From NCBI GenBank assembly GCA_019973155.2, contig BPQB01000022.1, forward strand, positions 372,001 through 436,000: a DNA stretch of 64,000 bases, read 5' to 3'. This DNA is from Phanerochaete sordida (Eukaryota; Basidiomycota; Agaricomycetes; Polyporales; Phanerochaetaceae). Positions within the stretch are counted from its first letter, which is position 1. Each line of letters opens with the position of its first letter. This document shows, piece by piece, positions 44,631 through 56,898 of this stretch. Made by a program: the position numbers and the translations under genes. The notes beneath the pieces are model-generated. The model ran no database searches. It was not told the origin of the DNA and saw nothing but the letters and a program-made list of their open reading frames with translations.

Positions 44631-47600
44631 ATGGACCTGCAGACGCTCTCCAACCTCTTCGCCACGACCTACAGCTCCGACCCCAATGTACAGAAGAGCG
44701 GCGAGCTGCAAATCCGCAAGGTTGGTTCATCCGGCGCCCAACATCCAGGCTTCGTGGGGCTGATACCCGTGTTCGCAGCTCGGCTCGCAGGAAGGCATAA
44801 TTGCCGCCGTTTTGCAGATCATCGCCAACGATAACGTCGACAGGTGCGTGTGCGACGCGGATCCGCGCGTGTTTCACTGCTGACTTGCGTACAGGGCCAC
44901 CCGGCAGGCCGCCGCCGTGTATCTCAAGAATCGCGTCTACACCTCGTACTTCGTCGACCCCACCAGCCCGCGCCCTGATCAGGTCCCCATCGCGCAGTCA
45001 GACCGGGATGCGCTCAAGAGCTCGATCCTCCACGTCCTCGCCGTCTCGCCCTCGCGCGCCATCACCGTCCAGCTCGCGAGCACCCTCAAAAACATCGTCG
45101 CACGCGACTTCCCCGAGCAGTGGCCGGGCCTGCTGGATGACGTAAAGCGGCTGCTCGCGAGCAGCAACATCCGCGAGGTCGTCGCGGGCTGCGTCGCCGC
45201 CCTCGAGATGGTCCGGGCCTTCCGGTGAGTGGCCCGCCCCTGCACGCACGCGCCCCGCGGTGCTCACCGCGCGCAGCTTCCGCCAGACGCAGGACATCCT
45301 GCCCGAGCTCGCCGCGCAGCTCTTCCCCACCCTCGTGAACATCGCCTCGCAGCTCCTCGCGACGCCACCCGCGAACGCGGACCAGGAGATCCCGCTCATG
45401 CTGCACCTCATCCTCAAGACGTACAAGACGAGCATCGTGCTCCACCTTAGCCAGCACCAGCAGCGCCCCGAGAGCCTCGTGCCGTGGGGCCGCCTCCTCT
45501 TCCAGGTCGTGAACCTGCAGATCCCGAAGGAGGCCGTGCCCGAGGACGAGGACGACCGCGAGCGCAGCGAGTGGTGGAAGGCGAAGAAGTGGGCGTACGG
45601 CATCCTCGGCCGCCTCTTCAACCGCTTCGGCAACCCGTCCCAGCTGCCCAGCGCGATGAAGCAGGACTACGCGGACTTTGCCCAGCACTTTGTCACGACC
45701 TTTGCGCCCGAGATCTTCAAGATCTACCTCCAACAGGTCGAGCTCTTCGTGTCTGGCCACGCGTGGCTCTCGAAGAAGTGCCAGTACCAGATTTTCTCGT
45801 TCTTCACCGAGTGGTAAGCATTTTAACTCTTGGTATAACACTAAGGAGGCTCACATAGGCTTTTTGTAGTGTGAAGCCGAAGGCCACCTGGTCTATGCTC
45901 AAGCCTCACTTCGAGACCTTGGTTTCTACTTACGTCTTCCCCCAGCTTTGCTTCAACGCTGCAAAGCAGGAACAGTGGGAGACAGATCCCATCGAGTACC
46001 TCCGTATATCTGTCGGTGCGTCGGATGCTTTGCATTGAACCCGCATACATTGCGTACTGACCATGTTCCAGACGAATTTGAGGCGTACGACACTCCCACT
46101 TCCGCTGCGACTTCATTCCTGCTGTCGCTCGCGAGCAACCGCACAAAAGTCGCGTTTATGCCTATCCTTGGCTTCATCAACCGAGTTCTGGGCTCGTACG
46201 TAAATCTTCCTACCTCTCTTGATGCAGCAGCTCATCCGCCACAGGAAACCTCCCGCGCCGCAGCGTTTCGGTGCCCTCAACATGACTGCGGCTCTCGGCC
46301 ACTTCATTATGAGGCACCCAGACGTAAAGAACAACATGGAGCAGTTCTTGATGGAGCACGTCGTGGGCGAGTTCACTGCACCGGAGCCGTACATGCGTGC
46401 AATCGTGAGTCAATTCCACGAATTCAGCCGCGTCCGAACTGACCGACCCGCGTCAGGCCTGCGAAGTGCTCGGAACCGTCGAGAAGTCTGGCCTCCGGTG
46501 GACAAACGAACAGGTGCGGCCTCGTGTGCACCACACGCCCATGGCAACGCCCCGCTCATCAGACACGTGCAGAACCTCCGGTCGCATTTCACTGCGCTCG
46601 CCGCGTGCCTGGACGATCCTGAGCTGCCCGTGCGCGTGCACGCCGCCCTTGCTCTCACCGAGATGGTCACGAACCACGAGTCCGGTACGTCCCGCGCAGC
46701 CACCCCACACGCCGCCCGCGCTGACAGCGCGCGCAGTCAAGGACGCCGTCGCGCCCCAGGTCGGCAAGGTCATCCAAAGTGAGTCGCGTCGCACACGCGC
46801 ACCGGGCCCGCGCTGACGCCGCGTCTGCAGCGCTGCTCAAGCTCTCCGAGGAGACGGACCTCGACATCCTGAACAACTGCATGGAGACAATGGTCGACCA
46901 GTACCAGACGGAGCTGCTGCCCGTCGCAGCGGAGCTCACCGCGCGCCTGGTGCGTCTTCCTTCTACGCGTTTCTAGTACGGGCGCTCACACGGCGCAGTG
47001 CGAGACGTACACGCGCCTCGTGCGCGAGAGCATCGCCGCGGAGGAGGCCGCGGACAGCAAGGCCGTCGACCTCGAGCGCATCATGGACGAGACCGGCGAG
47101 GACAAGGTCTTCGCGGCGATGGGTGTCGCGAAGACGATCACCACCGTCGTCGCGTCCGTCGACTCGTCGCCCGAGATCCTCGCGCAGGTGCAGGAGGTGA
47201 TCGTCCCGATCATCGTGCTCACCCTCGAGAACAAGGTTCTTGGTGCGTGCTCTTCGGTATCTGTGCGCGTGGTGCGGGCGCTCACTGCGGCTGGCAGACC
47301 TCCTGGACAACATGTACGAGCTTGTGGACAGCCTGACCTTCAAGCTGCGCGCCATCGCGCCCACCATGTGGCCCGTCTTCGAGCTCACGTACAAGCTCTT
47401 CAAGTCCGACGCCGTCGACTTCCTTGACGAGATGCTGCCCTCGCTCGACAACTTTGTCTCGTTCGGCAGCGACGTCTTCAAGACCCGTGCGGACTACAGG
47501 CAGATGACCCTGGACATCTACACGACCTCCGTCACCAGCGAGCATCTCGGCGAGAACGACGCCGTCAACGGCTGCAAGCTTGCGGAGTCTCTCCTGCTCA

Positions 47601-48554
47601 ACCTGCGTGGTCACTTCGATGAGGTGCGTCTCTTGCATGTACACTTCCACGAGCCAGACTGACGTCTTCTCCTTAGGGCCTGCAACCCGTGATCACGACA
47701 GCGCTCAACCTGATGGACAGCATCCAGACGAGCTCGCTGCGCCTCGCAAACCTGGAAGTGCTCGTGAACGCGGTGCTCTACAACCCCGCCGCGGCGCTGC
47801 ACATCCTCGAGGGCGTGCGGCCGGGCGCGTCGCGCGTCTTCTTCGACAAGTGGTTCGAGGCGATCAACACCGAGGGCCGCCTCCCGCGCGTGCACGACAA
47901 GAAGCTCACGCTTACCGCCCTCTGCGCGCTCCTCGAGATGGACCCCGCCGCGGTGCCGCAGCCCGTGCGCGACGGCTGGCCGCAGATCGTGAGCGGCGCG
48001 CTCCGCGTGTTCAAGGACCTCCCGCGCGCCATCGAGGGTACGTGGTCATTGGCCGTTGTGCTGGGGCGGAGGCTGATTGTGATGCAGCGCGCAAGGAGCT
48101 CGAGCAGGCGTTCCAGGCTGACACCGACTCTGATGGCGACTACGACGAGGGTCTCCTGAACCTCGGCGACGAAGAGGGTATGTCGCGTTCTCACGTGTGT
48201 TCCTACTCACGCCTAACATGACACACAGAGGACGTGTGGGACTCAGACTCTGCCTACATCGAGATGCTCGCGAACGAGGGCATGCGCCTGCGCGAGAAGT
48301 CGATGAAGGAGGAGGCGGGCGACGACGTCTCGGACTACTCCGACGACGAGTCCGACATCGCCGAGGAGCTCGGGTACATCAGCCCCCTGGACACCGTCGA
48401 CCCGTACGCGTCCTTCAAGCAGGCGCTCACGGCGTTCCAGATGAAGGACGGCAACAACTACCAGCGCGCGACGACGTCGCTGAGCCAGGAGGACCAGATG
48501 TTCCTCATGGAGGTCATGCGCATCGCGGAGGAACACTCGCAGACGAGTGCCTAG
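44631..48554 (+). CDS. Importin-beta family nuclear transport receptor, Sxm1/Nmd5 (importin-7/8) type
   Basis: Karyopherin that binds Ran-GTP and carries cargo such as ribosomal proteins or Hog1 through the nuclear pore. Sixteen exons: 44631..44720, 44779..44843, 44895..45224, 45277..45813, 45870..46015, 46072..46195, 46245..46404, 46457..46513, 46573..46684, 46737..46778, 46831..46949, 46999..47242, 47298..47623, 47677..48037, 48088..48177 and 48229..48554, giving 1042 residues, as in yeast Sxm1/Nmd5. All phases agree. The importin-beta N-terminal domain covers SGELQIRKLGSQEG and ATRQAAAVYLKNRV, and HEAT-repeat hallmarks include ARDFPEQWPGLLDD and FFTECVKPKATW. Later come PAPQRFGALNMTAALG, DDPELPVRVHAALALTE and the acidic DTDSDGDYDEGLLNLGDEE near the end. 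Confidence 0.94.
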
Positions 48555-49448
48555 ACGATCTATCTCCACTGTACTTCTTCCCGCTATCCATCGATTCTTC
48601 CCTTCTCTTCTGCCTGTGTCCGCATGTCTTTCTGCTCACCTGTGCCACCATACATTGTGTTTGTGTCTCGCTTCTCCCACCTTGTCGTTATGAATATTCC
48701 CTGCACAGTCTACCCTTGTCGTAATCAGGCCGGAGCTTCTGGGATCGCATATAGTTCTCTATTCACAGAATCAAACGACGCCTGAAAGCGCGCGGCATAT
48801 GTTGCCTTTCGAAGTACTCGTAACTGCCATCTTGTCAATGTTTGTGCTGTAATCCTTCGTTAAAGTTCAACTTGCTGTGCACATCCTCGATACCTACGGC
48901 ATTCCGGCGGTAGGAGGTACGTACCTTTCATTTTGTAGCCCTGAATCCACGAGCCTCCACGGGCCACAGGACTCGTGTACGGTACCTTCTCCACCGACTC
49001 GCGACAGAAGATCACAGAGATACCGCAAGCTCCGGTGCTTCTGCCTGGATGTCTGTCTGAAGCAGAAGCTCAGCGGAGTGCGCGATGAGCGTTTGTCCTA
49101 GGTCTGTGGCGGAAGAATCCCAGTGCTTCACCTCCGAGCCGCCTCTTCCCGAAAACCCAATGTCATTACGACCGCGGAATCCCAAGTCAAACTGGAAGCA
49201 CGGGACAACTACACAGCGGTGACGTCTGTGTTACGTACACTTTGCACATGCCCTGACCCTGTGCTCCATGTCGGTGCCGGAGTCAACCTTAACTACAACT
49301 CAAAAGACCTGCGGTGGTGGGACACAGGCTGAGTGAATATCCCCCATAGTGTCCCTCGCCTCGCGCAGCAAGCCTGGTCTGTCGACACAATAAACCGCCC
49401 TGCTGCCTCTCGCTCTCCAGTCTTGCTCCTGCTTGTACTATTGGAGCC
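48555..49448. other. Intergenic region, no supported gene
   Basis: About 900 bases between two plus-strand genes. Only short frames without domains are present; the first 170 bases are T-rich, consistent with the importin 3' region. Confidence 0.5.
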
Positions 49449-50571
49449 ATGTCAGGTGCAAGAAGTGATACAGATTACACAGAAGAGTCCAGACGCGGTG
49501 GCGCACCCGTATGCAGCATTTTGTCAAGTGTAAGTACCTGGTCGCTGCTGAAATACATATCTATCCCTAGAGCTCGCGAGTACCTAGCAGGCAGTCCGGC
49601 TCTGGGCACGACGACCGACTCGGAAACGTCGCAGTGTCGTCCGTGTTCCATCCACACAACAGTATCCTGCCCGGGGCGGCGGACACCGTCTTGGTGTCGA
49701 CGGGCGACGTCTACTTCTACGTCCACTCCGGCCGGCTGGCGCAGCAGTCTTCGAACCATTTTGATCATCTCCTCCCTACGGAGACACCCGCCGAGGCACC
49801 TAGACGTGGAGAGAGAGTTCACGCGGTGCCCGTGCGCGACAGCGCGCAGGTACTGAACGTGATCCTGCACACCATCTACGGCCTGCCCTGCGGGCAGTTC
49901 GACCCGACCAACGACGAGCTCTCCGCGGCGGTCATGTCCCTGCGGCGGTACGGCGTGGAGCTCGCGGTGCACGTCGCGCCGGGGCGCCCGCTCTTCGCGC
50001 TCCTCGCCGCGCGCACGCCCGCCGCGCCGCTCTTCATCTACACGCTCGCGGCCGAGTACGACCTGTACGCGCTCGCGGCGCACGCGTCGGGCTTCCTCCT
50101 CGGCACGAGCCCCGCGGAGATCCCGCAGGAGTGCGCGGACCGCATGGGCGCGGCGTACCTCCACCGCCTGCTCGCGCTCCAGGTGCATCGCCGCGAGGCA
50201 ATGCGGGAGGTCCTGCGCGCCCTGCCCCGCGCGCACCCCGTGACGAGACGCTGCGGCGCTGAAGCGCAACAGAGGCTCGCCAATGCCTGGCTGCTCACCT
50301 CCGGGTATCTCATATGGGAGGGAAGGCCCGGTAAGTCGAGGGCAAGGCTGGTGATTGGCATGCGGCACTAACTGTGGCGGCAGACCTCACGACAACGTCC
50401 ATGTCGGTGACGTTTGAGGGCGTAGGGGCAAGCATACAATGCGAGATGTGTAGGGCGTGTTTCTTTGAACGCATTGAACAGGCTTTGACTGCCTGGGCGG
50501 GGCTGGCGGTAAGTGTCACTTTGATAGACAAGTCCAGCTGCTAAAGCTGCACTATGCAGAGAACCATATGA
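49449..50571 (+). CDS. BTB/POZ domain protein
   Basis: Exons 49449..49529, 49595..50330, 50384..50508 and 50560..50571 give 317 residues. After SSVFHPHNS the BTB core follows: ADTVLVSTGDVYFYVHSGRL, SSNHFDHLLP, then VHAVPVRDSAQVLNVILHTIYGLP, with the expected pattern of an expanded Agaricomycete family. The C-terminal half continues with ALAAEYDLYALAAHASGFL. The last exon is only 12 nt (codons for Arg-Thr-Ile and stop) and is the least certain part; without splicing there, the frame would run on into a few other residues. BTB proteins of this type may act as adaptors or regulators; no partner is evident. Confidence 0.78.
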
Positions 50572-50790
50572 TTGATAGAGACAGCGGCAATGTGTCTATG
50601 CTTCGCATTTCTGTCTTGAGTATCATATTGTGAGCATACAACTTGCTCGTCATGGATTTCGCTCACAGGTGCATCATCACGTACAGGTGACTCTCGTGTA
50701 CGATGGTGATGATCGATGCCCGACGCCTCTCTTGTGCACACCGCTCACCGCATAAGTACCAGCTCCATGGAAGGATCTACGTAAAAGGCT

Positions 50791-51982
50791 TCAGAGAATC
50801 GGCTCCGGTACGGCATGCGTCTTCCACATGAGGTACAGCCAGTCGCCCTGCCTCTCCCGGTTGATATCCTCCGTGCGCCCACTGAAGCCCCACCCCTCGA
50901 CGCCGCCGACCGCGCCCGCGCCGCTCCGCAGGAACGCGAGCTCCCTGATCTTCACGTGCGCACGCGGGTCATGCACGGCGCGCAGGAAGCGGAACTGCCC
51001 GCCCGCACCCTTCGCGAGGTCCGGCCAGCCGCCGTACCCGTCCTCCTGCACGATGAGGTCGAAGCGCGACGCCGCCTCCGCGGGGTCGAACGTGTACAGC
51101 GGCACCAGCCAGACGTATCTGCGCGCGGGTCAGCTCTGTGTATGTGTGTGTGCGTGCTGCGCGCGGTGGGAGCACGCACTTCCCGCCGAAGCCTGCGTTG
51201 ATGTCCGCGTTCCCGCCGTGCACCTCCACCACGCGCAGCGGGGGCGCCTCCGCCGCGCAGTCGCCGTACACGACCTGCGGCGTGCGCGTGTCAGCGGCGC
51301 GCAATGAGGGACAGGAGGCCGGGGCGCACCTGGATGTCCTTGACGAACGCGACGGGGCGCGCGCGGACGACGACGTCGACGGCCTCGCTCTCGCGCAGCA
51401 CGCGCGGCGAGACCCGGACGGCGTCGCACTCGTGGTCGAGGCCGGCGAAGTGGAAGACCTTCTGGTACAGGTTCAGCCGGCTGCGCGGGCCGACCGTGTC
51501 TGGGCGCGGGGCATGAGCAGAGCTGTGTGCGGGGATGGCATGCGCGGCGCACATGTCTGCTCGGTCGACTGCACCGTGGTCTGCACGACGCCCGCGGCGT
51601 GCTCGCGCACGAGGCGCAGCGCGCTGTCGAACTCGGTCGTGGTCGTGTTCTCCTGCGACGCCGCGGCGCCGAGGACCTCGAACGCGGCGCTGCCGAGCCC
51701 GAGGGTGAGGTCGAGCGATGCGGTGCTCGACTGCTGCGCCGTAGCGTAGCGGTAGATGGCTTCGTTGACCTCGCTTGCGAAGACGCGCGCGGTGAACGTC
51801 GTGCTGAAGGAGAGCGTCTTGCGGAAGGTGATCGTGCCGTCGTTCTCGCTGTTGTCGTACTCGAAGACGGGCTTCCAGAAGACGGTGCCCTGCATTGGGA
51901 CGGGGAAGGAAGGGATCTGCGCGGGGTAAGAGAGCCAGTATGTCAAGTTGAATCCGCCCAGGATATCGAATGCCGCTTGCAT
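50791..51982 (-). CDS. Unknown protein with three C-terminal beta-prism (MABP-like) repeats
   Basis: Exons 51553..51982, 51330..51499, 51180..51274 and 50791..51118; 340 residues, introns 53-61 nt, phases agree. The C-terminal 110 residues contain three copies of a D(I/L)N-x-G-x-GG pattern followed by an aromatic/hydrophobic strand: DINAGFGGKYVWLV, DLAKGAGGQFRFL and DINRERQGDWLYLMW. This is the hallmark of MABP-like beta-prism modules that bind membranes or lipids. The N-terminal 180 residues are Thr/Ser-rich, predicted beta-strand-like (GTITFRKTLSFSTTFTARVF), with no recognised family. No signal peptide is seen. A pore-forming or lectin-like role is possible but is inference only. Confidence 0.65.
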
Positions 51983-52251
51983 GGCGGGCTAGGACAGACA
52001 GTATGAAGGGCAGGTGAGCGCGGTTCGCGCATTACTTCGCGGTGTATTTGAGGTGTATCAGCCTGCTCAACGTCTTCCGCAATGCATGCATCTTCCCGAA
52101 CAGAGGCTGGTATTAGGTTCAGAGCATCGCGGACCTCCCACGGATGTCGCCCCTTTATCCAATCGATGCCGCGCGGTTCATTTCCTCGTAGGTTGAGCAG
52201 ACCACAGGCATCGCAGACAGCAACACTGAGCTGGCAGGCCAATCTCAACCC

Positions 52252-52857
52252 TCAGCCCCTCCCACTGCCCCACGCCTGCTGCCGGAGCGCGACGTTCTCG
52301 GAGTAAAGCTGCTCGTTCGTCTGGCGGAGGCGCGCGACCTCCGCGCGCAGCTGCGCTGCCTCCGCGCCGCTCGCGTCGTACTCCGCCTGGAGCGCGGCGA
52401 CCTGCGCGCCGAGCGACTGAAGCAGCGCGTGCATCGCCGCGTGCGCGCCCTGCGCCTCCTCGCACACGCGCGCGAGCGCGAGCAGGCCCGGGAAGAGTGT
52501 AGGTGGGCCGTTCGCTGTGCGGCGCTCAGCACAACTGTGCAGCACGCATGAACGGGAAGACGCACCTTGCGGAGGCCCGCCAAACCCGCCAGGCCAAGCC
52601 GGCGGTCCTTGCGCGCCCGCACCCGCCGCCCCGTCTGCGGCGCCGTTCGCCTCTGCCTTCGCCTTCGGTGCGGCACGCTTGCGCTTCTTGGGCACGGCGG
52701 CGGCGGGGTCGCCCGCGAGCGTCGGTGCGACAACTTTGCGGGACGTCGAGGAGAGGGCCTTGCGCGGCGCCTTGGAGCCCGTCGACTTGCGCGCGGTCTG
52801 CTTCGTGCGCGCGCCGGTGGGCGTGGGCGCGGAGGCGTCGTCTTCCCAGTCGTCCAT
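52252..52857 (-). CDS. Coiled-coil protein carrying a histone H3 N-terminal-tail mimic
   Basis: Exons 52566..52857 and 52252..52514 (51-nt GT-AG intron, ends GCACAG) give 184 residues. After an acidic 15-residue leader (MDDWEDDASAPTPTG), residues 16-35 read [20 protein letters not shown]: the first 20 residues of histone H3 with two changes (Gly13 to Ser, Gln19 to Ala). Lysines equivalent to K4, K9, K14 and K18 and Ser10 are kept, and a weaker match continues to an RK..AP near K27. Basic stretches (PKKRKRAAPKAK) look like a nuclear signal. The C-terminus is a leucine-rich coiled coil (LRAEVARLRQTNEQL, YSENVALRQQ), so it may dimerise. It is not a histone: the histone fold is absent. The real H3 gene is about 0.8 kb upstream in the same orientation. 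Confidence 0.8.
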   Translation of the reverse strand: MDDWEDDASAPTPTGARTKQTARKSTGSKAPRKALSSTSRKVVAPTLAGDPAAAVPKKRKRAAPKAKAEANGAADGAAGAGAQGPPAWPGGFGGPPQGASSRSCVLHSCAERRTANGPPTLFPGLLALARVCEEAQGAHAAMHALLQSLGAQVAALQAEYDASGAEAAQLRAEVARLRQTNEQLYSENVALRQQAWGSGRG

Positions 52858-53657
52858 TCGGTCTGATCAGGGGGATGAGCGCGGCGCGGGTAAGGTTGCG
52901 GGGCACGTACGATCGGAGTGGGAGGGTGTTCTGTCAGGAGTGCGAGGCTACGGCGCGGCGCGGCGTGTTGGAGCGGTAGGTAGGCCTCGCGTAGTGCGCG
53001 TGTTTTGCCACGTGGAATGGGCGAGCTGTGTGCGACGAGATGCCCATCGTCATCCTCGTCAAGCAGATGCGCCGTCCTGCGTAGCGAGATGAGAGGAAGA
53101 GTCAAGAGGCCGACGCCCGCGAACGCCCAGGACTGAGCGCCCTGCGATGCGCCCTATTACCAAATGGGGAAATGTGGCGGGAGCCTCGACGCCGAAGCGC
53201 ACGACGGCGACGGGCGTCTAGCGTATGGCGGGGCTTCGTGGCAACGTGTATACTGAACGCCGGGGCGGGCGGCGGAATCGGTGGGGGTCTGTTGTTCGAT
53301 GACAAATGGTGGGAACAGCGTTGCAACGGTGACTCTGTTCCGCATGTGCCTGATTTCCGGAACCAAACTCTACTCTTCTGGCCACCGTACATAGCCGCCG
53401 CGCCAGGGCGGGACACTGATGCGCACTCCATCCTGCGATGTGTTTCATGCATAGTGCATATTGTATTCCGCGGGGATGAGCAACAACATGTGTCTACAGA
53501 CGTTGCGCTACCGTCGACATAGGAGAGTCGTAGGAGAAATGCGGCCAAGATGACAAAACTAGGGCGAACATAAACGATACAGGAGTCCAGGGATGTTGGG
53601 ACCGGTGACTATGGTACAACACGACGAAGACAATGCGGAACCGACGTCGAGAGACGT
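52858..53657. other. Intergenic region between histone H3 and the H3-tail-mimic gene
   Basis: About 800 bases. Short frames on both strands (for example 53172-53522 on plus) have no family or splice support. The stretch should hold the H3 terminator and the promoter of the mimic gene. Confidence 0.45.
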
Positions 53658-54313
<656 letters not shown>

Positions 54314-54398
54314 TTACGAGGAGGAGGAGTGCGAGAGGCTCGAGAGGGCTGAGATGGTGGTGGTTGAGGAAGAAGTTGCACTTGGACTCCGAGCTGGA

Positions 54399-54406
54399 CT
54401 TATATA
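54399..54406 (-). promoter_or_regulatory. TATA box of histone H3
   Basis: On the minus strand the sequence is TATATAAG, about 100 bases before the H3 start codon and upstream of a CT-rich leader. This is the expected layout for a strong core promoter. Confidence 0.6.
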
Positions 54407-55463
54407 CGCCGACGCGTGACGCGCGGCACGTGACGTTCAACGAAGGCGCGTTTGTCCGCGTTTGTCCCGGCGGGCGCCCCGCCCCGACGCCCGCGTGGCT
54501 GCTAAGCGCTTGCTCTCTGCGCTTTGCGACCGACCATTTCGATCGTCCTCGAGCTCGTCGGCCGTTGTTGCGCGATGTTGCTCGTTTCCAAACATTCTCA
54601 AAAGCTGCGAGCTTGACGCTGTGCGGGCTGTTCAGATCTGCATGTGAGTTTCCATCGCACGGTGTGGCCGGGGCCTAGGCGAGCGGGTTGAACGTTGAGG
54701 GTCGTGCACTTCATCGTGATCAACACAAGATACTTGTTACATGTCTACCAGGCAAGGATGCTTTCTCGTAGAAACTCGAAGCAGCTCACAGACTAAATTT
54801 TAGCCACGAACACTGCCAAGGCGTTCAGCATGACAACGGGGTATCAGTGCCACTCTGTCGTAACTCTGTCAGTGCTGGGCAGTCGGAAACGCCACAAAAG
54901 GGCTCGTCAGCCATCTCATAGCGGGATTGGTATGCGTTTGGCCCTATTACGGCCCTCATGCTCGACCTGAGCACGTCCATCCCGTTTTGAACGTCCTCAA
55001 CCTAGAGCACTCAGACCTCAGGGTCTGTAATGTGCGAATGGGCGACTGACAGCGTGCGTTCCATGCAAGATATCGCTTTCCGACAGCTTCAAGTCATGCT
55101 GCTGATCTGGGATAGGTAGCCAGAGGGAAAGTTTGCAAGACATGAAGACCACACTGACACCACGCCATACAAGGTTCTCTACTCATACAGCTCATCTCCA
55201 CGCTCACAACTCAAAACCTAATCCTCTAGAGAAGGTTCTCGCAGGTGGTATAAATTGCTGGGCCTCCCGAACTCTCGCTTGGCGCATCGCGGTGCTTACC
55301 TACAGTATGTCTACTCGTGCCGAGATATCCTCCACCAGGATGAGCGTCGGGTGAGGGTTTTTTTTTTCGTCTTGCAGCTATTCACTCATGTTCACGCTGA
55401 ATCAGAGAGAAATCCTCGTCTCACCTCTCTCTACACTCTGCTGGCAAGACCAAATACGAGCGC
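54407..55463. other. Intergenic region between histone H3 and the DUF4436 family
   Basis: About 1 kb. The part next to H3 is GC-rich with repeated GCGTTTGTCC words (near 54448-54468) that could be histone promoter elements. The rest is AT-richer with no supported gene. Confidence 0.4.
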
Positions 55464-56898
55464 ATGAAACGATGGGCGCATGGCCCTTCACGCCGTGCAC
55501 GCTGGACGCGCGGGTTCGTGTACTTCTGCCTCCCCATGCTCATCGTCATCGCATTCGGCATGTCGATCGGGTGGTCCTTCCGCACGCCGAGCCTCAACAC
55601 GCCTCCGCCTGTGCAATTCCCCGGTCGCCAGATCTGATCACCCTTGTGCTCCAGGCTGTGGACCCCCTCACGGCCGGTGGGATCGTCACCCTCACATGGT
55701 GGATCGACAGCGACAGCTGTGTGGCCGAGGGCGGAAACGCGGCGACGTGTCCTCCGGTCAATTTTTACATGGACCCGTCTGTCTTTGTCTCTTTGTGCTG
55801 CCAGTGCGCATCGAAGCTGACAGGAGCGTCTTCAAGGAATATATTCGCGGGCCAATATGCGACTCCGCAGCAGCCCGCCAGCAATGGCATCCCGTCGGTC
55901 CCGACCTTCCAGCTCTTTGCTCCGACGGACTGGCGAAATCCTTTGGCACGATATACCACACAGCTGGCGGTCGCGACGCGCACCTACCGCCCCAGTGACA
56001 CGTTGCTCAACTACCCCTTTGATCGGTGCGTCGCGTCCATCTTCATTAGTGTCTGATTCCTGAGCTTCAACTTCCCTGTAGCTACGTGACAGAGGTCGTC
56101 GCATATGCTCAGGTGAACGGTACGAACGAATACGTCGGTCTCAACGTGGTCCAAGCTACCGGAGTCGCCTTGTTCGTCCTGCGCTATCCTCACGGCTACG
56201 TGTACAGCCTGACACTCGCTACAGCGGCTTCGACACCGTTGTGCCCTCGGCTGCGCGGATCCTGAAGGACTTCGGGATCCCTGCCGGCCCCGAAGGTGTG
56301 CAGGGCGGCCCGAACGGCTCCCTGCAGCTGCCGCTGGAGATCAGACGGACGATCCTCGTCCAGGCGTGCGTCGTCTCGCTGATCCTGGCCATGTGTGCGT
56401 TCCGCTTCGAGCACGAGCCGCGGCCTGGAGCTGATCGCTGTGCAGGGCTCATCACGCTGTGTCTCCTCGGTATCGTGATCAAGGCGACGTTCCTCCGGTA
56501 CGAGGTGGACGTCGCGATCCTCGTCGCGCCGGTGGCTACCCTGTTTGCGTGCACGACGCTCTGCCAGGCTATGCCAGGGTCTCCGTCGGGATTCGGTGCG
56601 TCGCCGTATACGCTTCGATGTTCACCTATCGCTGACGTTACGCGTGACAGGTGCTATCATCGGTGAGGCGTCATTTTTCCTGATCTTGCCCCCCCTGCGC
56701 GCTGATGCCCTTCCCTGACCAGACTTTGTCGGAACTCTGCCATCCCTCGCGGTTCTCATTGCGATTGTAAGCGACTGTTTCATCTCGGAGTCTCTCAAGT
56801 TAATGATCTTGCTTTACTAGACCGTAGTCTGCCTCTTCCACGCGCACAGAAACAAAGACACCAGACTCGAAGAGTGCAAGTGTCGCTCTGACAAGTAG
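55464..56898 (+). CDS. DUF4436 membrane protein, paralog A; apparent 1-nt frameshift in exon 1
   Basis: Exons 55464..55776, 55837..56025, 56082..56171, 56225..56394, 56446..56595, 56651..56662, 56723..56766 and 56821..56898. The N-terminal anchor is VYFCLPMLIVIAFGMSIGW. The conserved middle includes CPPVNFYMDP, SDTLLNYPFDR and VNGTNEYVGLNVV, and three C-terminal membrane segments follow (RTILVQACVVSLILAM, LITLCLLGIVIKATFL, IDFVGTLPSLAVLIAI). Between FPGRQI and LITLVLQAVDPL the frame shifts near 55637; the exon total is one base short of 349 codons, and both flanks align to paralogs B and C. It is either a recent pseudogene or a sequencing error. Exon 6 is 12 nt. The role of DUF4436 proteins is unknown. 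Confidence 0.72.
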
